64,000 nucleotides of DNA from Candidatus Formimonas warabiya (GTDB lineage: Bacteria > Bacillota > Dehalobacteriia > Dehalobacteriales > Dehalobacteriaceae): NCBI RefSeq assembly GCF_002777255.1, contig NZ_CP017634.1:1438903-1502902 (forward strand), given 5' to 3'. Each line of letters starts with the position of its first letter. Position 1 is the first letter of the stretch. This document shows positions 35,524-44,067 of this stretch, one piece after another. Under the pieces are notes generated by a model that saw nothing but the letters and a program-made list of their open reading frames with translations, had not been told where the DNA came from and searched no databases. A program made the translations under genes and the position numbers.

Positions 35524-35970
35524 ATGGCCGGCTATTTTATCAAAAAGCATTATAAAACTAACGACCTATATCCCGGTGAAGATGGTCTTCATTTTAGCAG
35601 GCGGGCATACGCTCAAGCGGAAGCCTTCTCCAGCTGTCAAGGATTTCTCCTATATGAAACAAAACAAGGGGATCCGGGGAGCCTAAAAGGTTCCGGTACA
35701 CTTTACGGATATGGTCACCCCATCGGTAAGCCCGATTATTCGTCATCACCAAGGGTAGCAAATGGGCAAACTTTTCCTTACTCCGTGGCTATCATTATTG
35801 AAGGGCAAATGACCGATAGAACTAAAGGGATCTCATTAGATACCCTCAGAAAAAAGTACGGAATTAATATGTGTAGGATTCTTGGAGGGATTGTTCCGGT
35901 AAATGAAGATATTTTCCTCGATTTAAAAAAGGAACTGGTTAAAAGAATCCGGGAAGAAAGTAAGGCTTAA
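35524..35970 (+). CDS. Hypothetical protein, possibly EVE/PUA-like
   Basis: 148 residues, MAGYFIKKHYKTNDLYPGED at the start, with HFSRRAYAQAEAFSSCQGFL, LYETKQGDPGSLKGSGTLYG and a basic C-terminus. The strand-rich middle with small-molecule-pocket-like aromatics is reminiscent of EVE/PUA-type domains, which bind modified bases and are frequent in defence islands. This is a weak resemblance only. The ATG has AAGAAGGTG upstream. Confidence 0.5.
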   Translation: MAGYFIKKHYKTNDLYPGEDGLHFSRRAYAQAEAFSSCQGFLLYETKQGDPGSLKGSGTLYGYGHPIGKPDYSSSPRVANGQTFPYSVAIIIEGQMTDRTKGISLDTLRKKYGINMCRILGGIVPVNEDIFLDLKKELVKRIREESKA

Positions 35971-35983
35971 GCCATGCACCTAA

Positions 35984-36021
35984 TTTCCTGCTGAATCTGG
36001 TATAATATGAAAAATTTGTCT
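35984..36021 (+). repeat. Seven-copy AT-rich repeat, copy B
   Basis: TTTCCTGCTGAATCTGG then TATAATATGAAAAATTTGTC. It begins 14 bases after the stop of the 35524 gene. Confidence 0.65.
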
Positions 36022-36163
36022 GGTGATAAGATTGACTTGGCTTTGCTAAAAGCTTACACTATTGCTGAGGATGGGTTATCCACCCTATTGATCATGAAAC
36101 CTAAAAGACCTGCCCTTTTGATAAAGGGGCCGACAAGTCTTAAACTAGAAAAGAGGCCGTAAA

Positions 36164-36349
36164 GTGATTAGAGCTATTGCATTACTGATAGTTGTTGGAA
36201 TGGTCCTTTATTTCCTTCTGGAAATGAAGGCAAGACTTTTTCCAAAGGCAGAACGGGAGTGGAAAACTGTTTATCCCACCGACCCCACATTACTGAATGA
36301 GCCAAAACTGCCGGAGGATGAAAATCCCGACAAAAATAAAACTAATTAG
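36164..36349 (+). CDS. Small single-membrane-helix protein
   Basis: 61 residues: a hydrophobic helix at 3-20 (RAIALLIVVGMVLYFLLE), then a charged, Pro-rich tail ending DENPDKNKTN that should face the cytoplasm or cell exterior. GTG start with AGAGG upstream. Not recognised. A hairpin of AAGACCTGCCC and GGGGCCGACAAGTCTT lies about 50 bases upstream and may end the preceding transcript. Confidence 0.5.
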   Translation: MIRAIALLIVVGMVLYFLLEMKARLFPKAEREWKTVYPTDPTLLNEPKLPEDENPDKNKTN

Positions 36350-36429
36350 AGATGTTTTTTACACCCTAAGGCTGATTTGGTTAAGAGAGAATAGAAAGAA
36401 TCAGGCCGGAAAAAGGAGGGAAAACCACA

Positions 36430-36744
36430 ATGGATAACGAGAAATTTCAAGAATTGGTTTTAAAGAAACTAGATGTCTTTGAAAAAAAATTTGAGCAAAA
36501 TGACAGATTTCAAGAATTGGTTTTAAATCATATGGCCCATTTGACTCAAGACATGACAGAATTAAAACAAACTGTTGGAGATATTAATGACAGAGTAGGG
36601 AAACTGGAAGTCAAAGTAGAGCATGAAGTTATGGGAAAAATAAATGTCCTTTTTGACGTCCAGCAACAACATACCGAACAGCTTAACCGAATTGAAGAGA
36701 AAGTCAGTACTCATGAGGAATTTATTATTAAACGGATTAAGTAG
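36430..36744 (+). CDS. Coiled-coil protein
   Basis: 104 residues, almost wholly heptad-like: ELVLKKLDVFEKKFEQND, then QTVGDINDRVGKLEVKVEHE. The segment FQELVL recurs at about 5 and 27. AAGGAGG precedes the ATG. Similar in build to the protein at 57284, suggesting a family of small coiled-coil proteins in this genome. It lies 17 bases before the ImmA/IrrE gene and may be cotranscribed with it. Confidence 0.6.
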   Translation: MDNEKFQELVLKKLDVFEKKFEQNDRFQELVLNHMAHLTQDMTELKQTVGDINDRVGKLEVKVEHEVMGKINVLFDVQQQHTEQLNRIEEKVSTHEEFIIKRIK

Positions 36745-36764
36745 AAATCAAGGAAGGTTCCGTG

Positions 36765-37277
36765 ATGATTAACATTCGTAGCCGCATAAATAATTTAGTC
36801 AAAAAATACGGCACCAGGGATCCGGTCAAGCCGGTCAAGATTGCGCATGCTCTCGGGATCAATATTACTTATATGCCGCTAAAACCTAATACCAAGGGAT
36901 TTTTTATCCATATCCGCCGGAATAAATATATTGTGATCAATAGCAATCTGTCCGAATTTGAGCAAAGAATAGTGCTCACCCACGAGTTGGGCCACGCCAT
37001 CCTCCATTCCAACCGAAAAATTGATATGATCCGGAAGTACACCCTTTTCCCCAAAGGCATCCACGAAAATGAGGCCAATGAGTTCGTGGCCGAGCTGCTA
37101 ATTCCGGATGTTGATCAAAATTTGCTGGTAGGCATGACATATGATCAAATCGGCCAGTACTTCGGGGTACCTAAGGAACTGGTGATGTTTAAGTTTAATA
37201 GAAAAAAGGCCTGCATCTATAAAAGAGGCGGGTCTTTATATTTTGCAACCAATTCGACAAAATATAACATGTTTTGA
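36765..37277 (+). CDS. ImmA/IrrE family metallopeptidase
   Basis: 170 residues with the zinc-binding HELGHAILH at about 85-93 and a downstream acidic helix (HENEANEFVAELLIP) providing the third ligand. Family members cleave XRE-type repressors, for example ImmA on ImmR and IrrE/PprI on DdrO. Here no XRE gene is adjacent: the upstream gene is a coiled-coil protein. A GTG one codon upstream is an alternative start. Part of the gene is repeated as a broken copy just downstream, and a 26-base piece near 36809 recurs at 46043. Confidence 0.88.
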   Translation: MINIRSRINNLVKKYGTRDPVKPVKIAHALGINITYMPLKPNTKGFFIHIRRNKYIVINSNLSEFEQRIVLTHELGHAILHSNRKIDMIRKYTLFPKGIHENEANEFVAELLIPDVDQNLLVGMTYDQIGQYFGVPKELVMFKFNRKKACIYKRGGSLYFATNSTKYNMF

Positions 37278-37401
37278 TAATAATTTATTCCTAACTTATT
37301 ACAAAAATTAGTATCAATTTTTTCTATAATATTAAATAATAAGCGAGGGTGTAAATGATGAGATATGCAATTATTGACAACTCAACGTTAACCGCAGTTC
37401 A

Positions 37402-37576
37402 ATGATCCGGAAGTACACCCTCTTCCCCAAAGGAATCCATGAAAATTGCTAAAGAGTCTGTGGCAGAGCTACTAAAACCGGATGTTGACCAGAATTTGCT
37501 GGTGGGCATGACTAATGATCAAATCGGCCAATACTTCGGGGTACCGAAAGAACTGGTGATGTTTAAGTTTAAATAA
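37402..37576 (+). pseudogene. Broken partial copy of the ImmA/IrrE gene
   Basis: From ATGATCCGGAAGTACACCC at 37402 to the stop at 37576, this repeats the 3' part of the ImmA/IrrE gene (37023-37197) at high identity, but two bases are lost near 37450, so the frame breaks after FPKGIHEN. It is fused to the start of another gene: 37357-37401 has a GAGGGTG ribosome site and reads MRYAIIDNSTLTAVQ before the junction. Evidence for a recombination event in this patch. Confidence 0.7.
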
Positions 37577-37776
37577 CAAGACCAGCTTCTGGCTAAGGAA
37601 GTGGGTCTCTATGTTTATGGAACATCATCCAAACTTAGGGTTCAAAGGCTAGTATGGTGAAATTACTTATAATTAGAAAGCACAACTCACTTTGTTTATA
37701 TGGTTAATAAGATGTTAGCCGTTCTTGAAAATCGGTGCATTCTAAACATTAAGCGAAGTTCAGATGTTGTTTTCTA

Positions 37777-37804
37777 CAAGCCCAGAGCACATGCTCTGGG
37801 CTTG
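37777..37804. terminator. Strong palindromic hairpin
   Basis: CAAGCCCAGAGCA and TGCTCTGGGCTTG form a perfect 13-pair stem with a CA loop. It lies downstream of the GGGLSTGP gene. Confidence 0.6.
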
Positions 37805-37837
37805 TCCGCTGTATGCTGTATATAGGTTTAATTCTTA

Positions 37838-38319
37838 TTAATGGTGCTTTTTTATTATTTCGGCATAATTGTGCATTCCACGTTTTTCTAACTCTTCGAC
37901 AAAAACAGACCATGGAGGGACATTACTCATATAAGGGGTTGGCCCTGTAGAAAGTCCGCCTCTCGGGCCGGTTGATAAACCTCCTCCCGGACCAGTCGAC
38001 GACCCACCACCGGGACCTGTTGATAGTCCACCATCGGGCCAGTAGACATCCCTAGTAACTCCATTCCAAGCTGTAAAGATTCGCACTGGATAGACTTTAA
38101 CAACTTATAATCGAATGGGTAGGTAAAGAGTACCCATTTAGATTTCTGCCCTTCTGGATTTTTTACTTGAAATTCGTACTCGCGCCACGAAAGCGGCGCT
38201 TCCACCTCATCATCATTAGTAGAAACCTCAAGATAATCTCCGAAGTAGATACTAGGAAGGGGCCAGAAGAAGTCATTATTCCCAGTTAGTGGATCAACTT
38301 CTCCTCTCCGTCGATGCAT
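37838..38319 (-). pseudogene. [14 protein letters not shown] protein gene, frameshifted
   Basis: One frame gives the N-terminal part (FFWPLPSIYFGDYLEVSTN to [16 protein letters not shown]). The next frame continues as [16 protein letters not shown] with more GGGLSTGP units and ends [20 protein letters not shown]. Adding one base near 38044 joins MSTGP to DGGLSTGP and restores one protein of about 155 residues. The Gly-rich repeat followed by PPWxVFxxELxKRG is a pattern I recognise from widespread uncharacterised proteins. The start is uncertain because the frame may extend upstream. Either a true pseudogene or a base-call error. Confidence 0.6.
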
Positions 38320-38460
38320 ATATGTGATTTCTGGGATAAACCCTGTTCCTTTAAAGATTATGCCAGCATTTTATGCACGATGAAGGCCGTTTTCATTATA
38401 TTGTAGCTTTGACTGATTACCTGTTACTTTGAATAACTTAGTTGATTATCCGCTTCTCGT

Positions 38461-39570
38461 TTATAAATAACTCATAGGTATTATCAGATATTCTCCTGTT
38501 TCCGATGAGGGGCCCTTTAGAACTCCAAGGATTTGCCCCTTGCTATCAAAAACAGGTGCCCCACTAGCATAGTCATCAACCGGGGCATTTGTGCCAAATA
38601 ATTTAATAGGCCCGTTATCTCCGTCAATGGACTGAATACTAGTGATATTACCTTCTACGATCTTTTTATCCGAATTTGACGCTTCTAAAATATATACTGT
38701 GTCTCCGGTTTTTACTAAAGATGTATCTGCTTTGTTTATTAAGCTCAGTGGAGTAAATGATTCGTTTTCTGCCGGTAGAACAAGTCTTGTTAGGTCATAA
38801 TCAGATTTAGCATTCGAAGCATAATCTACATATATCTTATATGGACCTTCTAGCCGGTCTCCTGAAGGATTTACGGAAGTTGCGTAAAGAAAAATTAGGT
38901 CGCATTTAAAAGACTTCTTTCTAAATGTTACACTAATATCTTTTTTTTCGGCTAAAAGATGGGCACACGTTGCTACCTGATAATGATTTTTCAAACTTGC
39001 ATCTAACTCAGCCAAATCAGCAAAAATAAGCCCCGTACCTTGACCACTTTCAGTTTGTATTGAAACTACTGAATCTGACCAATTATTAAGAACTTCTTGT
39101 GCAATATCATGGCTATAGTTAATTTTAATCGTACTTGTTTCTTTTTCCCATAATACATTACAATTGAGGATCTTTGAAATTATACTAATAGGTACATAAA
39201 CACTTCCTTTAATTACCTTAACTGGAGTATCGATAATTATATTATTTCTTATCCCATTATCATTGATTGTTACAACTGTCTCATTCGGATACATAGAGAT
39301 TTGTTTATATCCATTATTAATATATACATGCCATGGTCCAACTGGACCGTTATACCAAGATTCAGGCTGCCAATCAACATCAACATTAAGCGCTTCTCCA
39401 ACTGTTCTGATTGGTACCATTACTCTGCCGTTAACAATTTGTGGCGGGTTTTGACACGAAATTATTTTCCCATTTACTATAATTTTAATAGTTTGATTTG
39501 CATACGTAGGAATGGCAACTAAACATAAAAGTATAATAATTGAAATTGAGTTGATTAACTTTCTCTTCAT
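38461..39570 (-). CDS. Secreted trypsin-like protease with copper-amine-oxidase-like N-terminal domain
   Basis: 369 residues: a signal peptide (MKRKLINSISIIILLCLVAI, cleavage near YAN), a stalk domain of the CuAO-N1 type at about 26-150 (RVMVPIRTVGEALNVDVDW; GSVYVPISIISKILNCNVLW), then a chymotrypsin-like domain with His in VATCAHLLAE, Asp in KSDYDLTRLV and Ser in DDYASGAPVFDSKGQ. The serine motif is SGAP rather than SGGP. The product is expected to be extracellular and wall-associated; substrate unknown. GGAGG precedes the ATG. AT-rich codon use like its neighbours. Confidence 0.82.
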   Translation of the reverse strand: MKRKLINSISIIILLCLVAIPTYANQTIKIIVNGKIISCQNPPQIVNGRVMVPIRTVGEALNVDVDWQPESWYNGPVGPWHVYINNGYKQISMYPNETVVTINDNGIRNNIIIDTPVKVIKGSVYVPISIISKILNCNVLWEKETSTIKINYSHDIAQEVLNNWSDSVVSIQTESGQGTGLIFADLAELDASLKNHYQVATCAHLLAEKKDISVTFRKKSFKCDLIFLYATSVNPSGDRLEGPYKIYVDYASNAKSDYDLTRLVLPAENESFTPLSLINKADTSLVKTGDTVYILEASNSDKKIVEGNITSIQSIDGDNGPIKLFGTNAPVDDYASGAPVFDSKGQILGVLKGPSSETGEYLIIPMSYL

Positions 39571-40124
39571 AAAAATCCTCCATTCTCAAACTTTTAATAA
39601 AGTCTTAGGGAGAGCATCTTTGACTTGGGGAACATATTTATTCGGTCAGACTTCACTTAGCATTCTTGCGTTCCTTCTGAGTCTCCCTGTTCCAGACTAT
39701 TTATAAACACAAACAATACACGCATAATAAGAATAATCCAGAAATGCACATTATTAGTCTTTACAAAATTAACCTATTTAGAAGAGTGTTTGAAGATTTA
39801 AATAGTCGAACAAATATAATCCCACCCTCTTCCAATACATAATTTTACATCATCTTAGTTTTTCCTGCTCAATTTGGAACAATATGAAAAATTTGTCTTG
39901 TGTGTTAATCGGACTGCTTGATGAGAAAAAGAAAAGACCTACTGCTGTAAAGCGTAGGTCTTGATTGTTATAGAGCCGGCCCATTCAGTCCACTTGTTAA
40001 TTGGATTGGCCGGAATCTGCCCGGATGCAACGGGCATGAATGTTAGTTGCAACTTCCAATCATGCAGAAAAATTAAAGGCCTGCTAAAAATTGATGGCCT
40101 TCTTATATTCGGGAATGTTTCATA
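39571..40124. other. Gene-poor stretch with repeat C and relics of the darG 3' flank
   Basis: Contains repeat copy C (39841-39898). On the minus strand a frame ends in SITIKTYALQQ at 39939, where the hairpin AAGACCTACGC...GTAGGTCTT overlaps its stop; this mirrors the peptide gene at 43386. At 40067-40103 AAGGCC...GGCCTTTAATTTTT is a minus-strand terminator that probably served darG before the IS inserted. Confidence 0.45.
39841..39898 (+). repeat. Seven-copy AT-rich repeat, copy C
   Basis: AATTTTACATC, then TTTTTCCTGCTCAATTTGG and ACAATATGAAAAATTTGTCT. Confidence 0.65.
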
Positions 40125-41603
40125 TTTCGTGTAATTAGTTATCCCTAACAAGGTTTAAGACCTTGCAATAATGGGTAACATTGTAGTACAGCCAGAAAGA
40201 CAAGGCTCTGCCGGAGGGCAACCTGAGGGTCTGACTGTGGAACTCAAGCAATTGGAAAGGCAGTCTTAAAGGGCTGCTTTTTCATTGCTTAGATTCCCAA
40301 CCCGAAAAACTCCGGGGGTTCGGGGGCAGAGCCCCCGAGGAGCTATGCGCTTTTGTTGCCCGACAGACGTTCCTCAAAGAAAATAGACATTTGTCCCATT
40401 ATTATTCCCCAATCGCGCATGGGTAATCCCCATTTTTTCTCAATTTCCATAATAGATAGGTAAACTGATTTCTTGAGCGCCTCATCGCCGGGGAAGGTGG
40501 TCTTGGTTTTGGTAAATTTCCGGAGCATTCGATGAAATCCTTCTACGGCATTTGTCGTATAAATTAGCCTTCTGACATTCTCCGGATACTTAAAATATAC
40601 CGAAAGCTCGCTCCAGTTATCTCGCCATGACTTTGCTATCTGAGGATATTTTTTACCCCATTTCTCCCCAAATTCCTCAAGATGATAAAGGGCGTCCTCC
40701 TCACAGGGAGCCTGATAGACCGTCTTTAAATCCGCCATAATAGGTTTTAAATCTTTGTATGAAACATACTTTGTTGAGTTTCTGATTTGGTGGATGATAC
40801 AAAGCTGTTGCTCTGTCTTCGGGAACACACTGTTTATCGCCGTCGATAATCCGTTTAAATTGTCATGACACGCAATGAAAATGTCGTTGATGCCCCGGTT
40901 TTTCATCTCATTGACCACCGTTGCCCAAAAGCTTGCACTCTCATTTTCGCTGATCCAAATACCTAATATCTCTTTCCTGCCTTCCATGTTAATCCCTAAT
41001 ACTGTATAGGCACACTTGTTGATGATCTTGGCGTCCTTACGCACTTTGAAGACAATCCCATCAAAGAAAGTTACAGGATATATGCTCTCCAACGGTCTTG
41101 ACTGCCACTCCATCAGCTGCGGCATGATTTTGTCTGTAATGCGACTGATCAGGGCCGGTGATGCGTCTACTCCATAGATATCACGAAGGTGTGCCTCTAT
41201 ATCACGGGTAGACATGCCTTTTTGGTACATGGCTATCACTTGCTGCTCCAGATTGTTGGATTTTGTCTGATATTTCTCTATAAGCTGCGGTTCAAATTCT
41301 CCGTTTCGGTCTCGCGGAACCTTGATTTCCGTCTTTCCCATTTGCGTTTGAATCGTTTTTTGGTTGTAGCCGTTCCGGCTGTTTCCGCTCAGATCTCCTG
41401 CCGGACTGTGCTTATCATACCCCAAATGCTCATCCATTTCTGCTTCTAGCATCTGCTCAATGGTTCCGCTGAACAGATTTTTCAGCATTGTATGGATGTC
41501 CTCCATGCTGCTGCATTCCTGCGCCAATAGTTTTACTAGTTCATTTGCTCTTTCGTTCATTGATAACATCTCCTTTATGGTTATTATTACCAATTACACG
41601 AAA
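40125..41603 (-). mobile_element. IS256-family insertion sequence
   Basis: About 1.48 kb. The left end TTTCGTGTAATTAGTTAT at 40125 and the right end (minus-strand TTTCGTGTAATTGGTAAT, from 41603) are imperfect terminal inverted repeats around one transposase gene. Near the left end, GGGGGC-AGA-GCCCCC follows the transposase stop. Flanks read GTTTCATA and GTTTAAAC, so a clean target duplication is not seen. The right end replaces the last codons of darG. Confidence 0.75.
40343..41560 (-). CDS. IS256-family transposase
   Basis: Mutator-type DDE transposase of about 405 residues. Characteristic stretches: SGTIEQMLEAEMDEHLGYDK, RNGYNQKTIQTQMG, KVPRDRNGEFEPQLIEKYQ, FFDGIVFKVRKDAK (first Asp), ACHDNLNGLSTAINSVFP (second Asp), IYTTNAVEGFHRMLRK (Glu). 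The frame is intact, so the element may still be active. The ATG at 41560 has GGAG nine bases upstream; the frame opens 11 codons earlier. Confidence 0.93.
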   Translation of the reverse strand: MNERANELVKLLAQECSSMEDIHTMLKNLFSGTIEQMLEAEMDEHLGYDKHSPAGDLSGNSRNGYNQKTIQTQMGKTEIKVPRDRNGEFEPQLIEKYQTKSNNLEQQVIAMYQKGMSTRDIEAHLRDIYGVDASPALISRITDKIMPQLMEWQSRPLESIYPVTFFDGIVFKVRKDAKIINKCAYTVLGINMEGRKEILGIWISENESASFWATVVNEMKNRGINDIFIACHDNLNGLSTAINSVFPKTEQQLCIIHQIRNSTKYVSYKDLKPIMADLKTVYQAPCEEDALYHLEEFGEKWGKKYPQIAKSWRDNWSELSVYFKYPENVRRLIYTTNAVEGFHRMLRKFTKTKTTFPGDEALKKSVYLSIMEIEKKWGLPMRDWGIIMGQMSIFFEERLSGNKSA

Positions 41604-42651
41604 GTTTAAACGTCCTCTTATATTCAGTTAAATAATAATTGCCCATTAGATTTATTTGAATTATTCTTTTTTCTGTAAGCCTATTTATTGCTGAAATAAT
41701 ATCTTGCTCAGTAAATTTTTCAGCTTTTTCCACAGACCAATTTTTAAATTCACTTATGATTTCATATTGATTTATGTCTTTCTTCTCTTTTACTATTACA
41801 CACACAGAAGAAATTAATTCAAGTTCCCAATCTGAGCCAATATCATTAACAAATTCTGTAGCCATAGTGATTGAGTCAGAAAAACTAATTAATTTTCTAT
41901 CAATACGTTCACTAATTAACATGGTATTTGCAAGTTTTCTTGCCTCTTCAGTAGAAACTTTATAAAATTCTTGAAACTGTTTAATTTCTTTTATTAAAAC
42001 ATCTATTGAATGAGCATGCGGTCCAAATTTATGTTTTTCGAACTTAAAATACTCTGTGTTTGAAAAAATGTTCATAAAAAATCCGGTCTTTTGAATTCGA
42101 AGTCTACTAAATTTTTTTAATCTTGGTTTATATTCCATTAGAATTAAATGTGATGCACTTATTTTAGGAGGCTCCGCAACCTTTGATTTAAACGATCCTT
42201 TTGAAGGTTCGTAGATTTCAATATCTAACGTATTAGCAAGAGGTTGAAGGTATTTCATTAGTAACTGCTTAACCTCAAACCAACTTAACCCCCCATTTCC
42301 ACAGCCTAATGGTGGAATCGCTATAGAACTAATCTTTAATTCTGGAATGATTTTTACTAGAGCAATTAATCCTTTTTCAATAAATTCGATCTTTGATTTA
42401 GCTCTCCATTTATCTTTTGTTGGAAAATTAATTATTATTTTCCCTTTCTCGCTAAATACATGTAATTTGCCTATTCCAAAAGTTCCATTTTTACATGCCT
42501 CAACATAGTCATTATTGTTATTAGGATATTGAAGTTTAAATTGATATGCTATTCCTTTACCCATAAACCCTTCACAATTTACAGTGTTTACAAGGCAATC
42601 TGCATTTGATTCCAAAATGTTTCCTACTATAAACCTAAACACAATATTCAC
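41587..42651 (-). CDS. darG: DarG antitoxin (macrodomain ADP-ribosyl-glycohydrolase), 3' end altered by IS
   Basis: 354 residues. The N-terminal 150 form a macrodomain (GNILESNADCLVNTVNCEGF, MGKGIAYQFK, IAIPPLGCGNGGLSWFEV) that removes ADP-ribose from DNA. The C-terminal part (KFGPHAHSIDVLIKEIK, ending in a winged-helix-like NRLTEKRIIQINLMGN) resembles the DarT-binding region of long DarG proteins. It overlaps darT by four bases, as expected for the pair. The last codons (LSCNW) come from the IS256 inverted repeat; joining the IS flanks gives TFKHSRI and a stop instead. The antitoxin probably still works, since darT is intact. Confidence 0.85.
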   Translation of the reverse strand: MNIVFRFIVGNILESNADCLVNTVNCEGFMGKGIAYQFKLQYPNNNNDYVEACKNGTFGIGKLHVFSEKGKIIINFPTKDKWRAKSKIEFIEKGLIALVKIIPELKISSIAIPPLGCGNGGLSWFEVKQLLMKYLQPLANTLDIEIYEPSKGSFKSKVAEPPKISASHLILMEYKPRLKKFSRLRIQKTGFFMNIFSNTEYFKFEKHKFGPHAHSIDVLIKEIKQFQEFYKVSTEEARKLANTMLISERIDRKLISFSDSITMATEFVNDIGSDWELELISSVCVIVKEKKDINQYEIISEFKNWSVEKAEKFTEQDIISAINRLTEKRIIQINLMGNYYLTEYKRTFKLSCNW

Positions 42652-43223
42652 CCCAAAAACATACTTCTATTGACATTTATAAAACATGGACTCCTATGTA
42701 GAACACTTAAGCAACTTTCCCTAACAATTGTTTTTATTTCGTTAGTTTTTACATAAAATGCATAAAAATCTATTGGCATAATTGTATTTGGAGACAAACA
42801 TTCTGCCATACAAATATGCCGGCATACGTCATTTAAATAATTCTTTTGATCCATGGTATCCCACTCAATTATACCAAATCCTTCATCAAAATCATATAAT
42901 TCTAGAGGCCTCATGGCTCTCGGGTGCATAGGAATTATTTGAAAATTATTTTCTCTTGCAAAGTCTCTAGACAAAGTAATATAGATAAAGTCTTTATCAG
43001 GATAATCAGTTTGGACTCTACCATCAAATGGATTTTTGGGGAAAAAATGAAACGGGACATATCCATTCAACCCGTTCTCTCGACGAAAATCAATTAGACC
43101 TGGCTCAGCAACATCATCAAAGCGTACCATTTGATTGCGAGGTAGTAATCCATTTCGAAGAATAGCTTCCAAATTTTCTAAAGATGTTAAGTGATATAAT
43201 AACTTTTGGTCGCGTATAGCCAT
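42648..43223 (-). CDS. darT: DarT toxin (DNA ADP-ribosyltransferase, DUF4433)
   Basis: 191 residues. The N-terminal LLYHLTSLENLEAILRNGLL is the NAD-binding hallmark of DarT, with YITLSRDFAR in the middle and the catalytic Glu in CMAECLSPNTIMP. DarT ADP-ribosylates single-stranded DNA and blocks replication, and DarTG pairs are known anti-phage abortive-infection systems. Preceded by GGGGG and by repeat copy D, whose minus-strand AGCAGGAAAA box could be part of the promoter. Intact, with AT-rich codons like the surrounding island. Confidence 0.85.
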   Translation of the reverse strand: MAIRDQKLLYHLTSLENLEAILRNGLLPRNQMVRFDDVAEPGLIDFRRENGLNGYVPFHFFPKNPFDGRVQTDYPDKDFIYITLSRDFARENNFQIIPMHPRAMRPLELYDFDEGFGIIEWDTMDQKNYLNDVCRHICMAECLSPNTIMPIDFYAFYVKTNEIKTIVRESCLSVLHRSPCFINVNRSMFLG

Positions 43224-43276
43224 ATAAATTCCCCCAATATTATTACCTAATTAGCCAATAATAATCTTTTATTACA

Positions 43277-43335
43277 TAATTTCACACGAATTTTTATTTT
43301 CCTGCTCAATCTGGCATAATATGAAAAATTTGTCT
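43277..43335 (+). repeat. Seven-copy AT-rich repeat, copy D
   Basis: AATTTCACAC, then TTTTCCTGCTCAATCTGG and CATAATATGAAAAATTTGTC. Lies 55-112 bases upstream of darT. Confidence 0.65.
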
Positions 43336-43385
43336 TATAGATAATTGTTAGTCGGAACTGCTGGACGGGAACAAAATAATAAGAC

Positions 43386-43508
43386 TTACTGCTGTAAAGC
43401 GTAGGTCTCGATTATCATTATGAAAGGCCCACCAGTTGTTTCTGTTACACTGGCCGGATAAACCCGAATGGCTGTCCGGGTCGAGCGAATTCTTTTCCAT
43501 TTGATCAT
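43386..43508 (-). CDS. Candidate 40-residue peptide gene
   Basis: Frame from ATG at 43508 gives MIKWKRIRSTRTAIRVYPAS, then VTETTGGPFIMIIETYALQQ. The stop lies inside a terminator hairpin (GACCTACGC and GTAAGTC, then TTATTATTTTG). A related end, ITIKTYALQQ, occurs at 39939. The GGAG is only two bases before this ATG; a second ATG in another frame has better spacing but gives an unfamiliar product. Weakly supported. Confidence 0.35.
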   Translation of the reverse strand: MIKWKRIRSTRTAIRVYPASVTETTGGPFIMIIETYALQQ

Positions 43509-43620
43509 TCTCCTTTGTTTTTGGGCATAATTAAAGCCCTACTCGTCTGAGTAGAGCTGTACTTTTTAATTAGATTCTGTTATCCAGATATTTATGTTTT
43601 TTTGGTGCTCGTCTATGTGA

Positions 43621-43830
43621 TTATTTTTGTTTGAAAGGTTCAACCTTTTTACCAAATCCATTCCCAGCAATATAACTACCACAAAATGGGCAGAAGTAAA
43701 GGTGTGCGAGTCCACTAATAAACCACTGGGTTTCATCAAACTCTTCGGTAAATACAAGTACTTCGTGGTCAGGATCAATTTCCTCATATGCATCTTTTAA
43801 TCTTTCGCAGCAAAAAGTAATTTTTTCCAT
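43621..43830 (-). CDS. Small Cys-rich, probably zinc-binding protein
   Basis: 69 residues, MEKITFCCERLKDAYEEIDP, with a second pair in LYFCPFCGSYIAG. CC and CxxC pairs suggest one zinc site. Not recognised. GGAGG lies nine bases before the ATG at 43830; the frame opens 22 codons earlier without a ribosome site. Repeat copy E lies about 110 bases upstream. Confidence 0.6.
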   Translation of the reverse strand: MEKITFCCERLKDAYEEIDPDHEVLVFTEEFDETQWFISGLAHLYFCPFCGSYIAGNGFGKKVEPFKQK

Positions 43831-43920
43831 ACTATTTGACCTCCATAACTTAAATGTCACATAACGATTGTATATGCCAAACATCATCGACAGCATATCC
43901 TGTCACTGTCATCCATTACA

Positions 43921-43979
43921 TAATTTTACACCCAACCCTATTTCCCTGCTTAATCTGGTATAATATGAAAAATTTGTCT
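43921..43979 (+). repeat. Seven-copy AT-rich repeat, copy E
   Basis: TAATTTTACACCC, then TTTCCCTGCTTAATCTGG and TATAATATGAAAAATTTGTC. Confidence 0.65.
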
Positions 43980-44067
43980 GGTTTCTGTTAACGAAATCTG
44001 GATAATAAAAAGATCCTTTGCCTGTGAGCAGAGGACCGATATTCCAAGTTTCATCACCATTCTAGAG

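Noticed and set aside
39939..40151. 70-codon minus-strand frame beginning inside the IS end
   Set aside because: It is a chimera of the IS edge, the old darG flank and a peptide relic; only its last part may be meaningful, and that is mentioned as a finding.
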